Part shown: positions 14,716-28,500 of the stretch, one piece after another
Numbering within the stretch: the stretch's first letter is position 1
How the letters are laid out: each line of letters opens with the position of its first letter
NCBI GenBank assembly: GCA_028023455.1
Contig: JAQFVV010012405.1
Location: 10,313,923-10,377,922 of the forward strand
Reading direction: 5' to 3'
DNA from: Epiperipatus broadwayi
Lineage: Eukaryota; Onychophora; Udeonychophora; Euonychophora; Peripatidae
DNA length: 64,000 bases
Made by a program: the position numbers and the translations under genes
Notes under the pieces: generated by a model
Database searches by the model: none
What the model saw: only the letters and a program-made list of their open reading frames with translations
Told to the model about the DNA's origin: nothing

Positions 14716-17700
14716 ATTCTTAATCCGGCCCACTAGCAAATCGGAGAAAACAATAAGACTCATGGACTTAAACATATATATAAACAACTTAAATACTAGA
14801 GACATTCCAAAGATAAAATCTAATATATTAATTTAAATAGGGGCTTTACTAATGAAAAGCTATGGGTAATTAGTGAATTGGATTGATTTAATAATGAGAC
14901 AGAAACTAAGAGATAATGAATTATAAAATATATTTATTGACAAATTTCATATGCATCTTGATATAACATTATTTAGTATGCAGGCATTTTATTTATTAAG
15001 TAACATTAATCTAGGCCATTTAAACAATAATTGATATGTTGGTAAATAGATTTGTGGCCATTATTTAATGGAAAGAAATATCACACTATACAACTAATCA
15101 CTACATTAACTTATTAGTTATGTCCTTTTATAATCAGTTCGAGTGGCTATTTTACATGAAATCAAACCAAGTCTAAAGTGAAGCTTAATAATATGTCTAA
15201 TTATAATAAATTTATATATTAAATATGGGCTTGTAAAGCATCCCAGATAGCTTTAGATCGAATGGGTTTTCAAAAATGCTTCGGTTCAATGCCGAAGATT
15301 GCATATTAAGGAGGAAGAGCTGGCTATAGCGATTTTACTAATATGCTAGGCACAAGTAAAATATAATAATAAAGTTGCTCTGTGGATGGAAAAATAGTTT
15401 TTAAGGTTTTTGTGACAAACAACGGTTTACCCAATAACCGGTGTCATGCTGCTAAAAAGGGAACCTTTATTTGGTTCAGAAGAGGTGGGGGACTTACGTG
15501 CTAATCTGGCCCATAGCTCAGACTTTGCTACTGCACTATCCATAAAAGAGGAAGATGGGATGGACTTACCATGGCTCCATCTTATATATATAAAACAGCA
15601 CAATGAGAAAATATTAATAAGTTTCACATCCACCAAGCCAAAGGATATTATAAATTAAATATATATTAAATGAACACCAGTTCATCAGCTTGATCAAAAG
15701 AGCCAACTCTTCTATAGCATGAGAAATACGATATGCTACTGACGGGAATATATATCTATACAAACTTTACTTTATCCCATTCAATCTCTTTAGTTACTTA
15801 TAACTACTAAACTTTTAAACAGGGGGGGGGAAGTATATTTAATAAGGGACTTACGAATACTTTACTAAAAAATATACTTATGATTGCACTCCAGGCTAGT
15901 TTAATCTTTAGTAACATAATAATTAAAGGTTGAAAAGCCACATTTTATATTTATATTAATTAATTTACTAAATAACAAAATAATAATGAGCAAAAAGGGT
16001 CGCCATTATTTATAAATTTGGGTTTTGAAACAGCACGCTAAATGATGCTATAATAAAATAATAATACGAGGATTTTAAATTATATCTTTAAAAACATATT
16101 CTATAATTAAATGCACACTGTTTCGAAACATAGGCATAATTAATAATTATTAAAATAAGCAACAGAAAGGTAAATATACTGCAGTGATTAATTTATATAG
16201 CAAAATATTAATTAACAAAGAAATTTAGCAAAAACATTTCATTTATAGATATCAAATACTATTTACAAAGAGTTTACAATATTGAATTAATAAAGAACTT
16301 AGCAAAAGTATTTCATTTTAAAACGATTTAGAAAGAAGTTTCAATAATATGATTGATTTAGAAAGAAGTTTCAATAATATGATTAGCTAACCTGATTTTG
16401 AAGAAATAAAGATTGTTTTGAAATTTATACAGAGCTCTGCTATTTTAGTAATATTAAGACAGTTCTCCTATAGCTGAACTGGAGATTTTCGAGCTGGAAC
16501 GAAGGTGACTTCTTTGGTGGCTTACGGCATGTTATATTTAGTGGGGAGATGATTTTAAAATGGTGTTACTGTAGCTGGTATTGAAATTGGGATGAAGGCA
16601 AGTCCTTTTTAGCAGCTTACAGCATCTTTTATTTGGTATAAGCTTGTTGGTTGTTGCTTTGGCATTGGATGGATTGAACTTCGGCATTTTATCACGGGAA
16701 CGGCAGCAAAATTTTGCCTGACTTTAGCCAGACATGGTAAAATTAAACAATTTTTGACTTCTGATATGAACAGCTCTTCAAAAGCAAGATGGAGTATCTC
16801 TTCCCGCTTAAAATAAGGCCTATTTATATATTTTGACTAAGCTTTAACACCTTTTTGGAATTTCGTTTGCCTCGGGACCAATTGACTTTTAATTAAACAA
16901 AATAATATAATCATATTTCTACAACAGATAACGTCTCCGAGGTGTTATATTTAATTTGCTTAAAATTATTAAAATATATAAATCATATGATATGATTCAG
17001 ATTTCACTAATTAAATTCCTTTTTAGGTGTTATAGAATGTTAAAGCCTAGCAGAAGTAACGGTATTCTGATTTAATCATAAAGTCTTTTGTTGAAACAAA
17101 AATCAATCAGTAACAGATTTTACATTTACCCAGGTGCGGTCACTAATTGATATCTTGCTTACACAAAATTCTAATTTTAGTTACAAATGGATGATTTTTA
17201 TTTTAACTTTTAACATATTTTCTCCATATTGTTTATTTAAAAAAAGAAAATTTAAAGAAAATACTTTAGTTCCAATTATATATGTAAAACATTAAATCAG
17301 AAAACCGTTAAATATATTTTAAAGAAAACATTTTACATTATTTTTATTTAAACTTAAATATATATATATATCACTCCAATGTTTAACTTATCTATCCACA
17401 TACAAATATAATAGCGAATATAATTAAGAATTGACTGAAAATTAATAAAACATTTTATAATAAATTATGAGCATTTCTACGCTATAATTTTATCAAACCT
17501 GTCTAATAATAGCGTACTTTCATATGTAAATGGATGATGCCATTCAAGCGGCCATGATAGCAAAGTTTTACCGCTTGACTTATATCTAACATTTTTACAT
17601 TTAAGATAGGTTCGAAACTAGTTCAGACGAGTAGGTCATTAGGTTGATGGTGAAACGGAAAGAGATTGGGAGGTTTCCTTTTCAATATATATATATTCTG

Positions 17701-20700
17701 ACCTTGTAATCATGTGTAGCTCCACTACACATAGGGCCAATCATGTTGAGGGCCATAATCTAACCGCCCCGTTCCCGCATCTCCACTTCCCCCAAAATAA
17801 ATATAATATAGTGAAAATCACCTAACCGGGTTCTAGCTCTAATAATTAATGAAATATTCAATTAAATGCTTTACTAGCTCAAGTTTCTTAAAATTAACTT
17901 AGGTTCTGTTTTAAACTAACTCAAATAAATATTCAGGAATTCATGAGACTAGAAGTGGAAATACGGGTGACAAGGTAGATTACATTGAGACAATATCCCA
18001 CGGGATACCACCTCAATGACATAAGAACACTATCCCCCCTTATACTACTATTACAAATAATAACTACATAGTATTCTTATGACTTCCGCAACTTCTAATC
18101 ACTAAGACTCATTTAACAATTAAAGTATTAATCTTTTATCTCTAATAATAATAATACTAATCATCTAGCTCCACTGAAATAATCTCAGGTTCTTAAATTT
18201 ATTCATATGTTAATAAACATATGGTAGCAAAATATGATAAGGGATTTTATGTCATAATCTACTACTCTGAAATTAGATTAATAATAAAACAATAATAATC
18301 ACAATCTTCATTGCTTAATCCAACTAGTACAGCTTTTCTTTCATCGCAAATTTATAACCGTAATAAATTAGTTAATAATCTAATATCCCCTTTTTTTATC
18401 TTTAAGTAATAAAATAAATTAATAAGTGGCAGTGTTTAGATAATCTGATAAATAAAGCAAGTGGCAACTAATAGCATATAATTTAGCAAAATATTATGAT
18501 AATGGATTGATGACCAGTAACGGAATGCAGTTTTATAATTATTTAATTACAAGAACATCAATAAATAATTAAGATTAAACATACTTCTCTATTTATCTTT
18601 TGTGCAAACAATCATATACTTAGTTTAATGGTTGTGAACATACCCTGTCAATTCGTGCAATGATGTAGAGAAAACAAAACTCAGACACAAGTTTTAATAA
18701 ACAAATTTTAAAATTTTATTAACATCAATAAAAATAAATAAAACAAACAAATCCATCTACATCTATTTACAAGGGATATCCTCATTTTTCTTTACACTAC
18801 AATAGCTGATTTATACACATTTATATTTCTTTTATCGTTAATTAAACTTATTATGCCTTTTAAAAGTTATTTATTTATTTCTCATTAGGTTTATCATATC
18901 ACTTATTTTAACTATTTTATGGGTAACACCATTCTTTACCTTTTAATATTAAAGTTACCGTATTATAAATTATCTATGTGGATAAACAACATTTATAACA
19001 TCATAATTTTACAACCAATATGGTTTTTAAAAGAAAATTACATTTTCTTGTAACTTTATATAAGGCACTCCGCATATTATTCAAATATTATTATTACTTT
19101 TAACGTTTGTTCTCCAATGCTCGTAAACTATAATACGTTTATTCCATAAGCCATACTCATGTATAATACTATAACATGGGTTTAATTATCACCTGTTACA
19201 GTTTCACATATACTATAATTATCGAATGTTATTGTATTTTTTAAATATGCAATACTTATATTTTTTAAAATATAATTAACAATAAGAAAACATGAAATTA
19301 TATTTAATATTTCTGTATATTTCTATTTGGATATACTTTTATAAAATTATAGTTCATTTCTTAAAAAGGAATTAAAATAATTCTCTAACTCCTTTCCTTC
19401 TTAGGATATCTGCATCTTTCTTTCAATAATCATAATCTATTCTTCGTTAACACTTAACTATTCTTATTCCAAATAATAGCCTGACATACATTCTAAAATA
19501 TCTATTGTTTCCCTTTTAATAGACTTATCATATAACGATGTAGTTGCAAGAAATACAGATAAAGATAGCGAAAGATGTATAGGATATTGGGAAAATAGAT
19601 AGATAACTTATCCGCAATATACTTCAAAAATGTATGGAACAGTGTGAATAGGTCCGACATTCATTGTCTAATAACCTTGGCGATAAGCATGATGTGGCAG
19701 CTATTTACTCAGCTTTACCAAACATCTAGTACGACTCACAAGAAATATATATAAAATACCACTGTCCAAGGCAACATGTGTACCAGTCATAGGGCTTTGT
19801 TAACTACGCTGATTAACATCTAAAACTACCTATTATTTCACTCCCTGTAGCATCCTAGTTTTTAATACATCCTCTTGGTTTCCGAATCACCACGTACTAC
19901 CAAGTCACTACCCAAACTATCTCTTGAGATTTTTTACTGTATTCAACATCGATAAAATACTAACTACTTTTTAAAAAACAATAAACAAAATTTGCTAATA
20001 TAAAAACATTTCCCTATTCCATAAGAACAATTTGTCTTGCTTTATTACACTGTAGGTTCAACATCTACGTTTTGTTAAAATAACATTTAAATATCCCAAT
20101 CGGAAAATTAACAGAAAATATCACATAACCATCAGTTATATTGAACTATATTAATAACAAATAAAATGATTATCGTATGCATATCTTTAAAAATCTAATC
20201 ACATCTCAAAGTGTTTTAGAGTGTTGTTTTCAAAAAAATGTGTTTTATAACAATAATAACAATAAAACTTTTGCGCTACATTCATTCGATTCTCAGCTGA
20301 TCTAAATAAATAAAACATACATTACATATCATTAATAATTATAAATGTTACCAAAAACAATCTTTATCTTCCTATCAGAGTTCGTAGTAGGTTTCTTTCT
20401 CTTCGAGCATCGCAAATATACAAATTTCCACATACATACAATTTTATTTTAAAATTCAAAATCAAAACATATTATTTCATATAATGTTATATCACGAATT
20501 AATGTATTTTGTTTTCCCTATCGCTACCTAAAATTTAATGTTTAACTTAGATTAGTAAAGAAAATAATTCAAACCATAATCACATATTTTTCTGGCGGTA
20601 AATCTTGGTTAGTCCCATAATATTTATTATTTCTTCTTTTGTCCGAATGTTCTCCTTTATGCTTATTAAAGTTTTAAATAAATTAGTTCATTTAATAAAC

Positions 20701-22100
20701 TGTTTAGATGATCTTTAGTTTTAGTGTTTAATCCAAAATTATTAGAAAACATTTTATTTAGTGATCCCACGAAGCTTTTTAATGTTCTGGCGAATATTAC
20801 CTCGGCGCGTTGATGCATCTTTATTTCTAGTTAAACTACAATTATTTAATAATTACGGTACCAATTGCGTTTTCCATGGATCCAATATTTTATATTTCTC
20901 TTCTGTAAAAATTTTTTTTTTCTTTAGGCAAGTGTTTTCCTTGGTAAACTTCACTTTCATTCATTATTATTTTATATACACTACTTTCGATCTTTAACTA
21001 TTTTCTAGAGTATTTTCTCAAGTCATCTTAAAGAAAGCAATTCAAACTATTTCAATATTAAAATTCCTTTTGTCCATTTATTCTTATACGAATAATACTT
21101 ATTTTTATTTTCCATTATCTTCATTAACTTTGCGCACAATGTCCTTTCATTGATTTTATACGCACGAAAACAGCTTTCATAATGATACGCTATATAAACT
21201 ATATCAACGAATAATATTAACATATTTGGAACATTATAAAATTTACAACTTGGTTTTAAGAATCTATCCATTTTCTATTGAAAACTCTGATTATATTTCG
21301 ATAGAATCCACTGGCAGGTTACTGTAAAATTAGTGAAACATTACTATGAAAAACTTTTTTAAAACACTTTATTCTAAGATTCTCTTCGGATGATTTTTAA
21401 ATTGTGAGTTGGTTTCTTTCAAAGATATTATTAAAATTATAATAAAATTGACTAATAAATTGAAGAAAAAAAAAGTTAGAGAGCTTAAAATTTTACCTCT
21501 GCTCTGGAGTCAACACATTTTTGTTCTTCCCCGTTTATACAATTAGTTGGCGCGATTTTGGTTGTCTGCCAAGATCTATTTTTTTTATTGGTCAATCCCT
21601 ACTTGGATTTATAAACAATTTCTAAAGTTTTAAAATCATGATGTAATAGACTTAAATGTTAACTCATTATTATTTTTAAATCAATTATTATCTATTACAA
21701 TTTAACTACCTTTAAAACAATTTTGAGACAATAATTAATAAAGGTGTATACTACTTATTTTTATTATGATGTGTGTCAATTCCATCCACTTCTATAATAT
21801 ACTATTTAAATATTTTAATTATTAGTATTAATTTAAACTGGTGCTTATACATAGAATATTTCAGACAGTCACGTAGTCATTTCCGGTATTTAGTCTATTT
21901 TTATCTGTCTTAATAAATTTGCTACTTATATTATATAAAATAATTATATAAAATTTTGAAAAACAATTTAGAAAAATATAGAATTAGATACAATTCTCAC
22001 CATCACAATATTTATTATTAAATATATCATATTAATCTTTTACTGCTTAATATAATCTATAATTTTAAATACTATATAATATTAATTTTAAATTTTTTTA
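14716..22100. other. Interior of the 7.6-kb insertion: no genes seen
   Basis: Read on both strands, this interior shows no recognisable protein. It holds a perfect 30-bp tandem duplication at 16325-16384, a slightly GC-richer stretch at about 17630-17790 and another at 16490-16870. Many A/T homopolymers follow. The absence of gag, pol or transposase remnants over more than 7 kb is itself informative, because the element is not a decayed autonomous copy of a known class. Confidence 0.6.
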
Positions 22101-22155
22101 GTAATTGACCATTTATAACCATCATTGACCTATAGAAAAGGGCACAATATATATA

Positions 22156-22596
22156 GATCCTCTAGTAAAAGATATAGAAGGTAAGGTTACAGGTATATAT
22201 TTACCGCATCTTGGGGTGAAGGTAGGAGTTGTTGCCTTTATTGATGATCTAATTATAATTTTTCAAAATGCCTACAACATCCAAGTTGTGATTAGCATAC
22301 TCAATAAATTTCAAGAACAAACTGGATCTTCTGTTCAAGTGGCAAAATCTGCAGCATGGCAATTGGCCACAGGGCAAAAAAAAATGCCCCGTGAATTCCT
22401 TGCCACACCAACAGATTTTCTAGGAATACCATTATATAACTCAAAGACCTCAATTAACAGATATTTAAATAAATTAATTATAGAAAAGATAGTCATAAGG
22501 ATAAACAATTTCTCGTCATTAAAACTTTATGAAGTTACAAGGGCTAGAGTATTTAATGCCATAACAATGGGTATATTGAACTATTATGCCCCATAG
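22156..22596 (+). pseudogene. ORF2 reverse transcriptase, C-terminal part
   Basis: This resumes the RT cut at 14540. DPLVKDIEGKVTGIYLPHL is followed by VVAFIDDLIIIF, the catalytic Asp pair in an F-I-D-D context. Then come TGSSVQVAKSAAWQL (the K-S block) and FLGIPLYNSK (the L-G-I/V block). The reading is open from the junction to a stop at 22594. Its continuity with the upstream half is the main proof that 14541-22146 is an insertion. Confidence 0.88.
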
Positions 22597-23370
22597 ATTG
22601 ACCTCTATAACACAACAACAAGTAAGATCTATATAATGGCAAAGAGATATATATATATATGAGGAAGGGCAACAAGTCTAGTTTCGATCTCAACATTACA
22701 GCTACCTATTAATAAAGGAGGTCTCAATTTAATTGACCTAAACGAATATATTATGTTTATCAAAGCTAAGACATATATAAATGTCATTAAAGATAAATGC
22801 TTTGACCCTCCACTGATTGAAGTTAATGTCTACCATGAAATAAGGAGATCATTTTTTGCCCATCTATAGATAACATAAAAGGATTTACAGGACAATCTAG
22901 ACTTGATTAGTTTGGAAAGGGTTAAATATAGGAAGAAAAAAACCCAGGGAAGTAATGCACAAAGTATAGTAGAATTTTTACCTGGATTAAATATAAATAA
23001 TATATTGAAGAAATTACAACAGATATATGCACCACAATCATGCATTAGGTTTATGTTTAGGTTCCTAAACGAGCTCCTTCCTACTAAGGCCGCGCTGAAT
23101 AGTAGGCTCCATATGAACTTGGAACCAATATGCGTATTATGTAAAATAAAGGAAGATAGCTTGTTGCACTTATTTGAGGAGTATAAGGCCCTCTGGCACA
23201 TTAGAAATAAAGTGTTTCATAAAACAGTAATAAACTTAAATAAAATAGTAAAAAGAAACTTTGTGAACTTTAATCCACATAACACATTGGCAATAATACT
23301 TACATTGAAAACAATATGGTCTATAAGATGTAACGCAATCTTTGATAATAAAAAAAGTATAACTGGTTAA
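22597..23370 (+). pseudogene. ORF2 C-terminal domain with zinc-finger remnant
   Basis: Downstream of the RT the frame is broken by stops around 22594-22870, but LQLPINKGGLNLIDL is a conserved L1/Tx1 C-terminal block. The open piece 22903-23370 contains RFLNELLPTKAALNSRL and CVLCKIKEDSLLHLFEEYKA, the reverse-transcriptase-associated zinc finger. There the usual last Cys (HLF-x-x-C) is replaced by Tyr or shifted. The frame ends at 23368, about 300 bp before the element's end. Confidence 0.8.
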
Positions 23371-23675
23371 AAAAACTAGATAAAGATTGGAGCAAATACT
23401 TTAATCAATGCCTAAGATACCTACCGAAAAAAATTATGGTCAAAATATGGTGTGGATGTATGCTGACACTATATGAAGTGTGGGATTGATAATCTAAATC
23501 AAAATATTTATAGAAGACCTGGATATATAGTGATGATCTCTGCATTTGCATAAGGTAGTGTTTTTAAAGTAGAGTGAAATAATTATTATGTATATCTGAT
23601 AGTTAAACCATGTGGTTTAATTGTAAAAAATGTATATAAAATTTGTGTTATGAATAAAGAATATACTTTAAATTA
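23371..23675 (+). other. 3' UTR and end of the L1/Tx1-like element
   Basis: Non-coding tail. AATAAA at ~23653 is a plausible polyadenylation signal some 20 bp before the end. The element ends in a short A-rich stretch directly against the right TSD. Confidence 0.7.
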
Positions 23676-23690
23676 AATATTATGGTCAAG
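23676..23690 (+). repeat. Right target-site duplication of the L1/Tx1-like element
   Basis: Exact copy of 9553-9567 (AATATTATGGTCAAG), 14.1 kb away. Confidence 0.92.
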
Positions 23691-24114
23691 TTTATTAATT
23701 TGTTTTTATAAAAATAAACATAAATGAGTAAAATTAAATTGATTATGGGCATTCTTTTTCTTTTAAATAATTGTCAAATAATTAGTGTATAAAAACAAAA
23801 TATTTAATAAATAAACAAAACATAATTCTTTATTCCAAAATCTTTGAGTAAAAATGATATATGAAGAAAGGAATGCCTTTAAAAGAAGATTTTCTTCAAG
23901 AATAAAATAAAAACTATTGATATTTGCTGTCTGTAAAATACTGACCTCTTCAAAAAATTTTAAATTAAAAAATTAATAAAAGTAATACTGTAGGATGTGT
24001 GTGTAAAGGCCTAATAATTCTCAACAAATCTGAAAGTTAAAAGGTTAATATTATTAATAATAAAATGGTGATAATTTCTGTAATTTTACATTTCTAAAGC
24101 AGAAAGGTTTATGA

Positions 24115-24280
24115 ATGTGTTTTATTTTCCTCCAAGTTATTGTCATTATTTTCAAACTTAGTTTTATTTAATAAATATAAAATATATTGAAGGATTGAAC
24201 CTTACTTTCTTCTAGTTAATATAGAAAGTACACTTTTCAAATATATAAATTTGCTACTTTGATTATTTTATTATTTTAGC
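24115..24280. repeat. Dispersed repeat shared with 8881-9060
   Basis: Diverged second copy in the same orientation; see the entry at 8881. Non-coding. Confidence 0.4.
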
Positions 24281-26790
24281 TACAAACTCAATTCAAACTG
24301 GAAGTTAATTCTATTCAAATTGAAGATTACATCTATATATAATTAAAATTTAGCAATTTGGCATAGTTTATTGCAAATAAAATATATATTGCATAATACA
24401 TATTAAAATGTGCTATACAGAGATTAAGATTTGTATTGTGTTTCCATGTCCTAAAGGGAAACTTAATACATATAAAATTCAGACCAAAGAGTTGAATATC
24501 TACATGAGTTTACTGAAAAAAGATTTTATATATGTATAAGCCTCAAATAAATTAGTTTATTTTTGGTGGAAATGTTTATGGTAATAATTTTCTATTTAAC
24601 ATATTTTTTTAAAAAAATACTTCTTTGCATATATATTGTACATAGAACATCATTGTTATATTGTACACAAATGAATTATTATATTATGATTTGACACATC
24701 TCTTTTTTAAAAAAATATTCCTTGATCAACTCAGCAAAAGGATTTTCAAATAGAATGGTAAATTTCTACAAGCCACAATCACAGTTTCTAAAAAAAGAAT
24801 GAAAAATATATTCATTAGTGATTTCAATACGGTATTTTGATATTGGATAACCTCAATAAAGTAGGAAGATATAGATTGTTTTGTACATAATATTTATCTA
24901 TATGTATGTAAGCTGAAAGGAAGGTAAATAACTAATCAATAAGGTACTTTGACCAAGTAATAATAATTCATTATATTAGTAATAATATGCTGTATCCTGC
25001 TTCCTATTTATTCTATGTAACATTAAAGGTTTTCAGAATATATGTCGCGGTAAAAGAAGATAAAATATTCCAACATCCATATCATATAGAAATAATAGTA
25101 TCACAAAATTTGACGTATCGATTATTTAAACGGAGAGACTAGTATATCTTATTTTTAATAAAAGTTAAATGAAACAATAATTATATCAATAGTAACTTCA
25201 AAGTTAAAGAAGCATGATAAAGTTTAAGTAGTAAGTAGACCTGCATTTTAGATAATAGTAATTTTTTAAATACATGTGAAAATTTCACGGCAATAGGATC
25301 GTATAGCCAACGAGACCTCTTTACAATCACTAGTAATATTTTCTAATGTTTATTATCTATTCAACACATTTTAAGTTAATATATGAATAATAGAGCTATA
25401 TAACTCTTTACGTCAGTAAAACACGCAGCACACAACTAAACCACAAGTGCTCTGCGTTTTTCAATACATTTATTACACTTTTCAATTTGAAATTAATGAT
25501 GGTCGTAAGTAACCGCAAATTTGATTTGTAATTCAACTTTTTTTAGTTTATAGAACTGTCTCTATATTTATTATTATTATGCTTGGTAAAAATAAAATTT
25601 GTTTTTATTTGTCTTTTATATATTTATACTATGATAGAAAAGGTAGTAAAGTTTACATTATAAATGGCAAGGAGGGGTAGGGAGGGGGGTGATTCAACTA
25701 AATTTACTAACTGATTCAAATTTGTTTGAAAGCTTTGAAGCGCTAACAGATTTTTAGAACATAATTGACTCCAGATAAAACTTTTAAAAATTAGTTAGGC
25801 AGATATTACTTGCAAAAGAATATTTTAACTTGTTTTGTTTAGCTTTGTCTCAGTGTTTTGATTTTGCTTTCTGTCTCTTATTTTAATACCAGCAGGGCGC
25901 CTGAAATACAAACAACATCCCAGATGTTCATATCACATAAAGGTCTTTCTCTGATAATTCTAAGCCTGAACAGTGTACATAATGGCCCGCTAATTTGTCT
26001 ATTAGTCATTCATTAATTACATTCTAGTAAACTATACTTCTATTAGTAAAGAAGAAACGCGCGCTGATCACGTGGTTCGTTGTTAATTTAACTATAAAGT
26101 CTGACATTTATTCAATGTTGCGTTACATGTATATAATTATCTTTTGGATGTAAATCAACTACTTTATAGAGTGGCTGTTACAATAATAGGCAAATCTATC
26201 ACGTGATTATTTTAATTTTCTCATAGATACACTGTTTTGTTTGATAATAACTTCATGTAAACGTTGCTGATATGCTAATTGATACGTAATTAATTTGATA
26301 TTAATAGTGACTTTGTTAAAAATTGCACATAGATAGCAACTTGATAATGGTTCTTTTCATATGTTAATGATAGAACAAAAATGAAAAATTATGGAAAAAG
26401 AGATCTTGGTAACCCCCATCATAAAAGGTTGTGCGTTTAACATAATTGAGACATTTTTACTGGACAAAATTTTAAATTTCTTAATAAAAGCCTTGAGCTA
26501 GTAAAACTAATTTTCATCTTGTTTAAAGGCTTATTCTTTTATTTTTTTCTTATATCTATATATAATATAAATCATTTAAAAGCCGTAATTATTAAGTAGA
26601 ATATATTAATTAAGAGATGAATAGCAATAAATCGTAAAGATAATATGAAAAATAAATGGCTTAGCTGAAGTTAAAATAGCAAGCTATTTACTTTTTATTC
26701 TTAATTCAAAGATTCAGAGTTTAAATAATATATATATAATCTTTTTCTAGCTATTTATTTGTCTATTTATTCATTTATCTCTTTATCTGT
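24281..26790. other. AT-rich non-coding DNA with two CACGTG boxes
   Basis: No gene or transposon recognised. Two TCACGTG strings occur ~130 bp apart near 26069 and 26200 in otherwise very GC-poor DNA. A G-rich patch lies at ~25670-25692. There is no nearby coding exon to which these could be tied. Confidence 0.45.
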
Positions 26791-27356
<566 letters not shown>

Positions 27357-28268
27357 TATGTATACATGTACAGACATTTATATGCAGATGCACATTAATA
27401 TCTCATCATTTTATAGATCTATTTTTAATATCATATAATACAAATGAGATTATAAAGAAATCTTTAAATGAAATTGCAATCAATGTATGTCTTTCTAAAT
27501 CACTATTAAGAATTCACACAATTGTTTTCTTTACTGAAAGAGCTCTGCTTAAATTATATAATCTTACTTACTTGGGCACTGAGATACAAAACCAGAAATA
27601 ATAAAGTCTGAAGTGGATGAAAAGATTAGTGTGACAATTTTACTGTAACATTTTGTGTAACCAAAATATAGAATAATAAGACCGGATCTAATTTAAATGA
27701 ATAAAAACCTATAATTAGGCATTCCTTGGTTGGGTAATGAACATTGTTATCAAAAGTAGTCATGGACTACAATAAATCTGATGATTTAAAAAACATAATT
27801 TTTGTTTAAACAAGAAGAGTGAAGAAAAATCCATAACAAATTATTAAGTGATGAAATTTTTCTTTTTTATTTCAGTATAATTGAAAGGATTCATAGTCAT
27901 GAGGTCATACAACATTTGAACACCAGAACTGACAATGCTGCATTGCCATACCTCAATTTATAGCCATTCTATTTTATCTTTCACCCACTTTATTAATCCA
28001 TGTAGACAAAGAAAAAATGAATTTAATTTTGCCAGGATATGATCTTGGATGTCTACTTGGAAAAATTATAGATCAGCAGATTATTCAAGAGATGTTTTAT
28101 CCTGCTAAGACACAAACCCATGTGATAGCTGTGAGAAATGTTTGTTTTAATCTTTATTTTGAGGGTTGCAAATTTATATTACAATACAATGGAAAGAGGA
28201 CAATATTGATTGGTGACCATGCATGAAAAGAACATGCACACATTTTTCCTCAGTTAAGATTTCTAAGC
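27357..28268. other. AT-rich non-coding DNA
   Basis: Nothing recognised. A short open stretch at 28017-28226 has no family resemblance that I can name. Confidence 0.5.
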
Positions 28269-28500
28269 ATCTTGAATAATATTTCTGTAATGTAATTTTC
28301 ATTATGTCACTCCCACTCAAGGTAGGGACTGGTTTCTACCCACTTTTAATACCTTCTGGAGGGATATAATCATAAACTGTCTGGTTTATGATTATATCTC
28401 TCCACAAGGTGTTAAAAGCAGTTAAGTTACTAACATGTCCCCACCTTGTGTAAAAGTGGTGTAGTGAAAATTACACTTCAGAAATATTATTTATTATTGG
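28269..28500. repeat. Foldback element with central 6-bp loop
   Basis: The left arm (28269-28379) and right arm (28386-28500) are imperfect reverse complements meeting at GATTATA...TATAATC sequences around TGTCTG. Blocks such as AATATTTCTGTAATG, CACTTTTAATACCTTCTGGAG and their complements CTCCACAAGGTGTTAAAAG and CAGAAATATT are found in mirrored order. The right arm has a short extra segment. This is typical of a palindromic MITE, with no ORF. Confidence 0.75.

Larger units (their letters stand above)
14541..22146. mobile_element. 7.6-kb non-coding insertion with TGTGCC...GGCACA ends
   Basis: The insertion interrupts the RT between A-I-Y-I and D-P-L. The host frame resumes at ~22156 (GATCCTCTAGTAAAAG). 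Its ends are inverted, TGTGCC at 14541 and GGCACA at 22141-22146, or TTGTGCC/GGCACAA if one more base is counted. The flanks are (AT)n, so TSD length is ambiguous: 8 bp with the 7-bp ends restores A-I-Y-I-D exactly, and 4 bp with the 6-bp ends leaves two extra residues but stays in frame. No protein motif was found; the longest ORF is under 80 codons. TG...CA ends fit a very long solo LTR, and an 8-bp TSD fits a non-autonomous DNA transposon. The first ~180 bp match 43727-43910. Confidence 0.7.
9568..23675 (+). mobile_element. L1/Tx1-group non-LTR retrotransposon carrying two later insertions
   Basis: The element is delimited by an exact 15-bp TSD. It contains in order a short 5' UTR, ORF1 with zinc knuckle (9664-11028), ORF2 endonuclease (11256-11544 continued at 12878-13407), reverse transcriptase (14027-14540 continued near 22156-22596), a C-terminal zinc-finger region (to 23370) and a 3' UTR with AATAAA at ~23653. 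An RTE fragment (11545-12876) and a 7.6-kb non-coding insertion (14541-22146) interrupt it. Removing both with one TSD copy each leaves about 5.16 kb, normal for an L1/Tx1 element. The RT motifs (ALLFAIYI followed by DPL; FIDD) favour the L1/Tx1 group. Several frameshifts and stops show it is dead. Confidence 0.88.

Noticed and set aside
15427-15658. Overlapping ~70-codon ORFs on both strands, and a GACTTACC string suggesting an snRNA-like start
   Set aside because: No snRNA secondary structure or protein motif was found; neither frame resembles a known family.
20761-21271. ORFs of 74-78 codons inside the 7.6-kb insertion
   Set aside because: AT-rich chance frames on opposite strands with Phe/Tyr/Leu/Lys bias and no recognisable domain.
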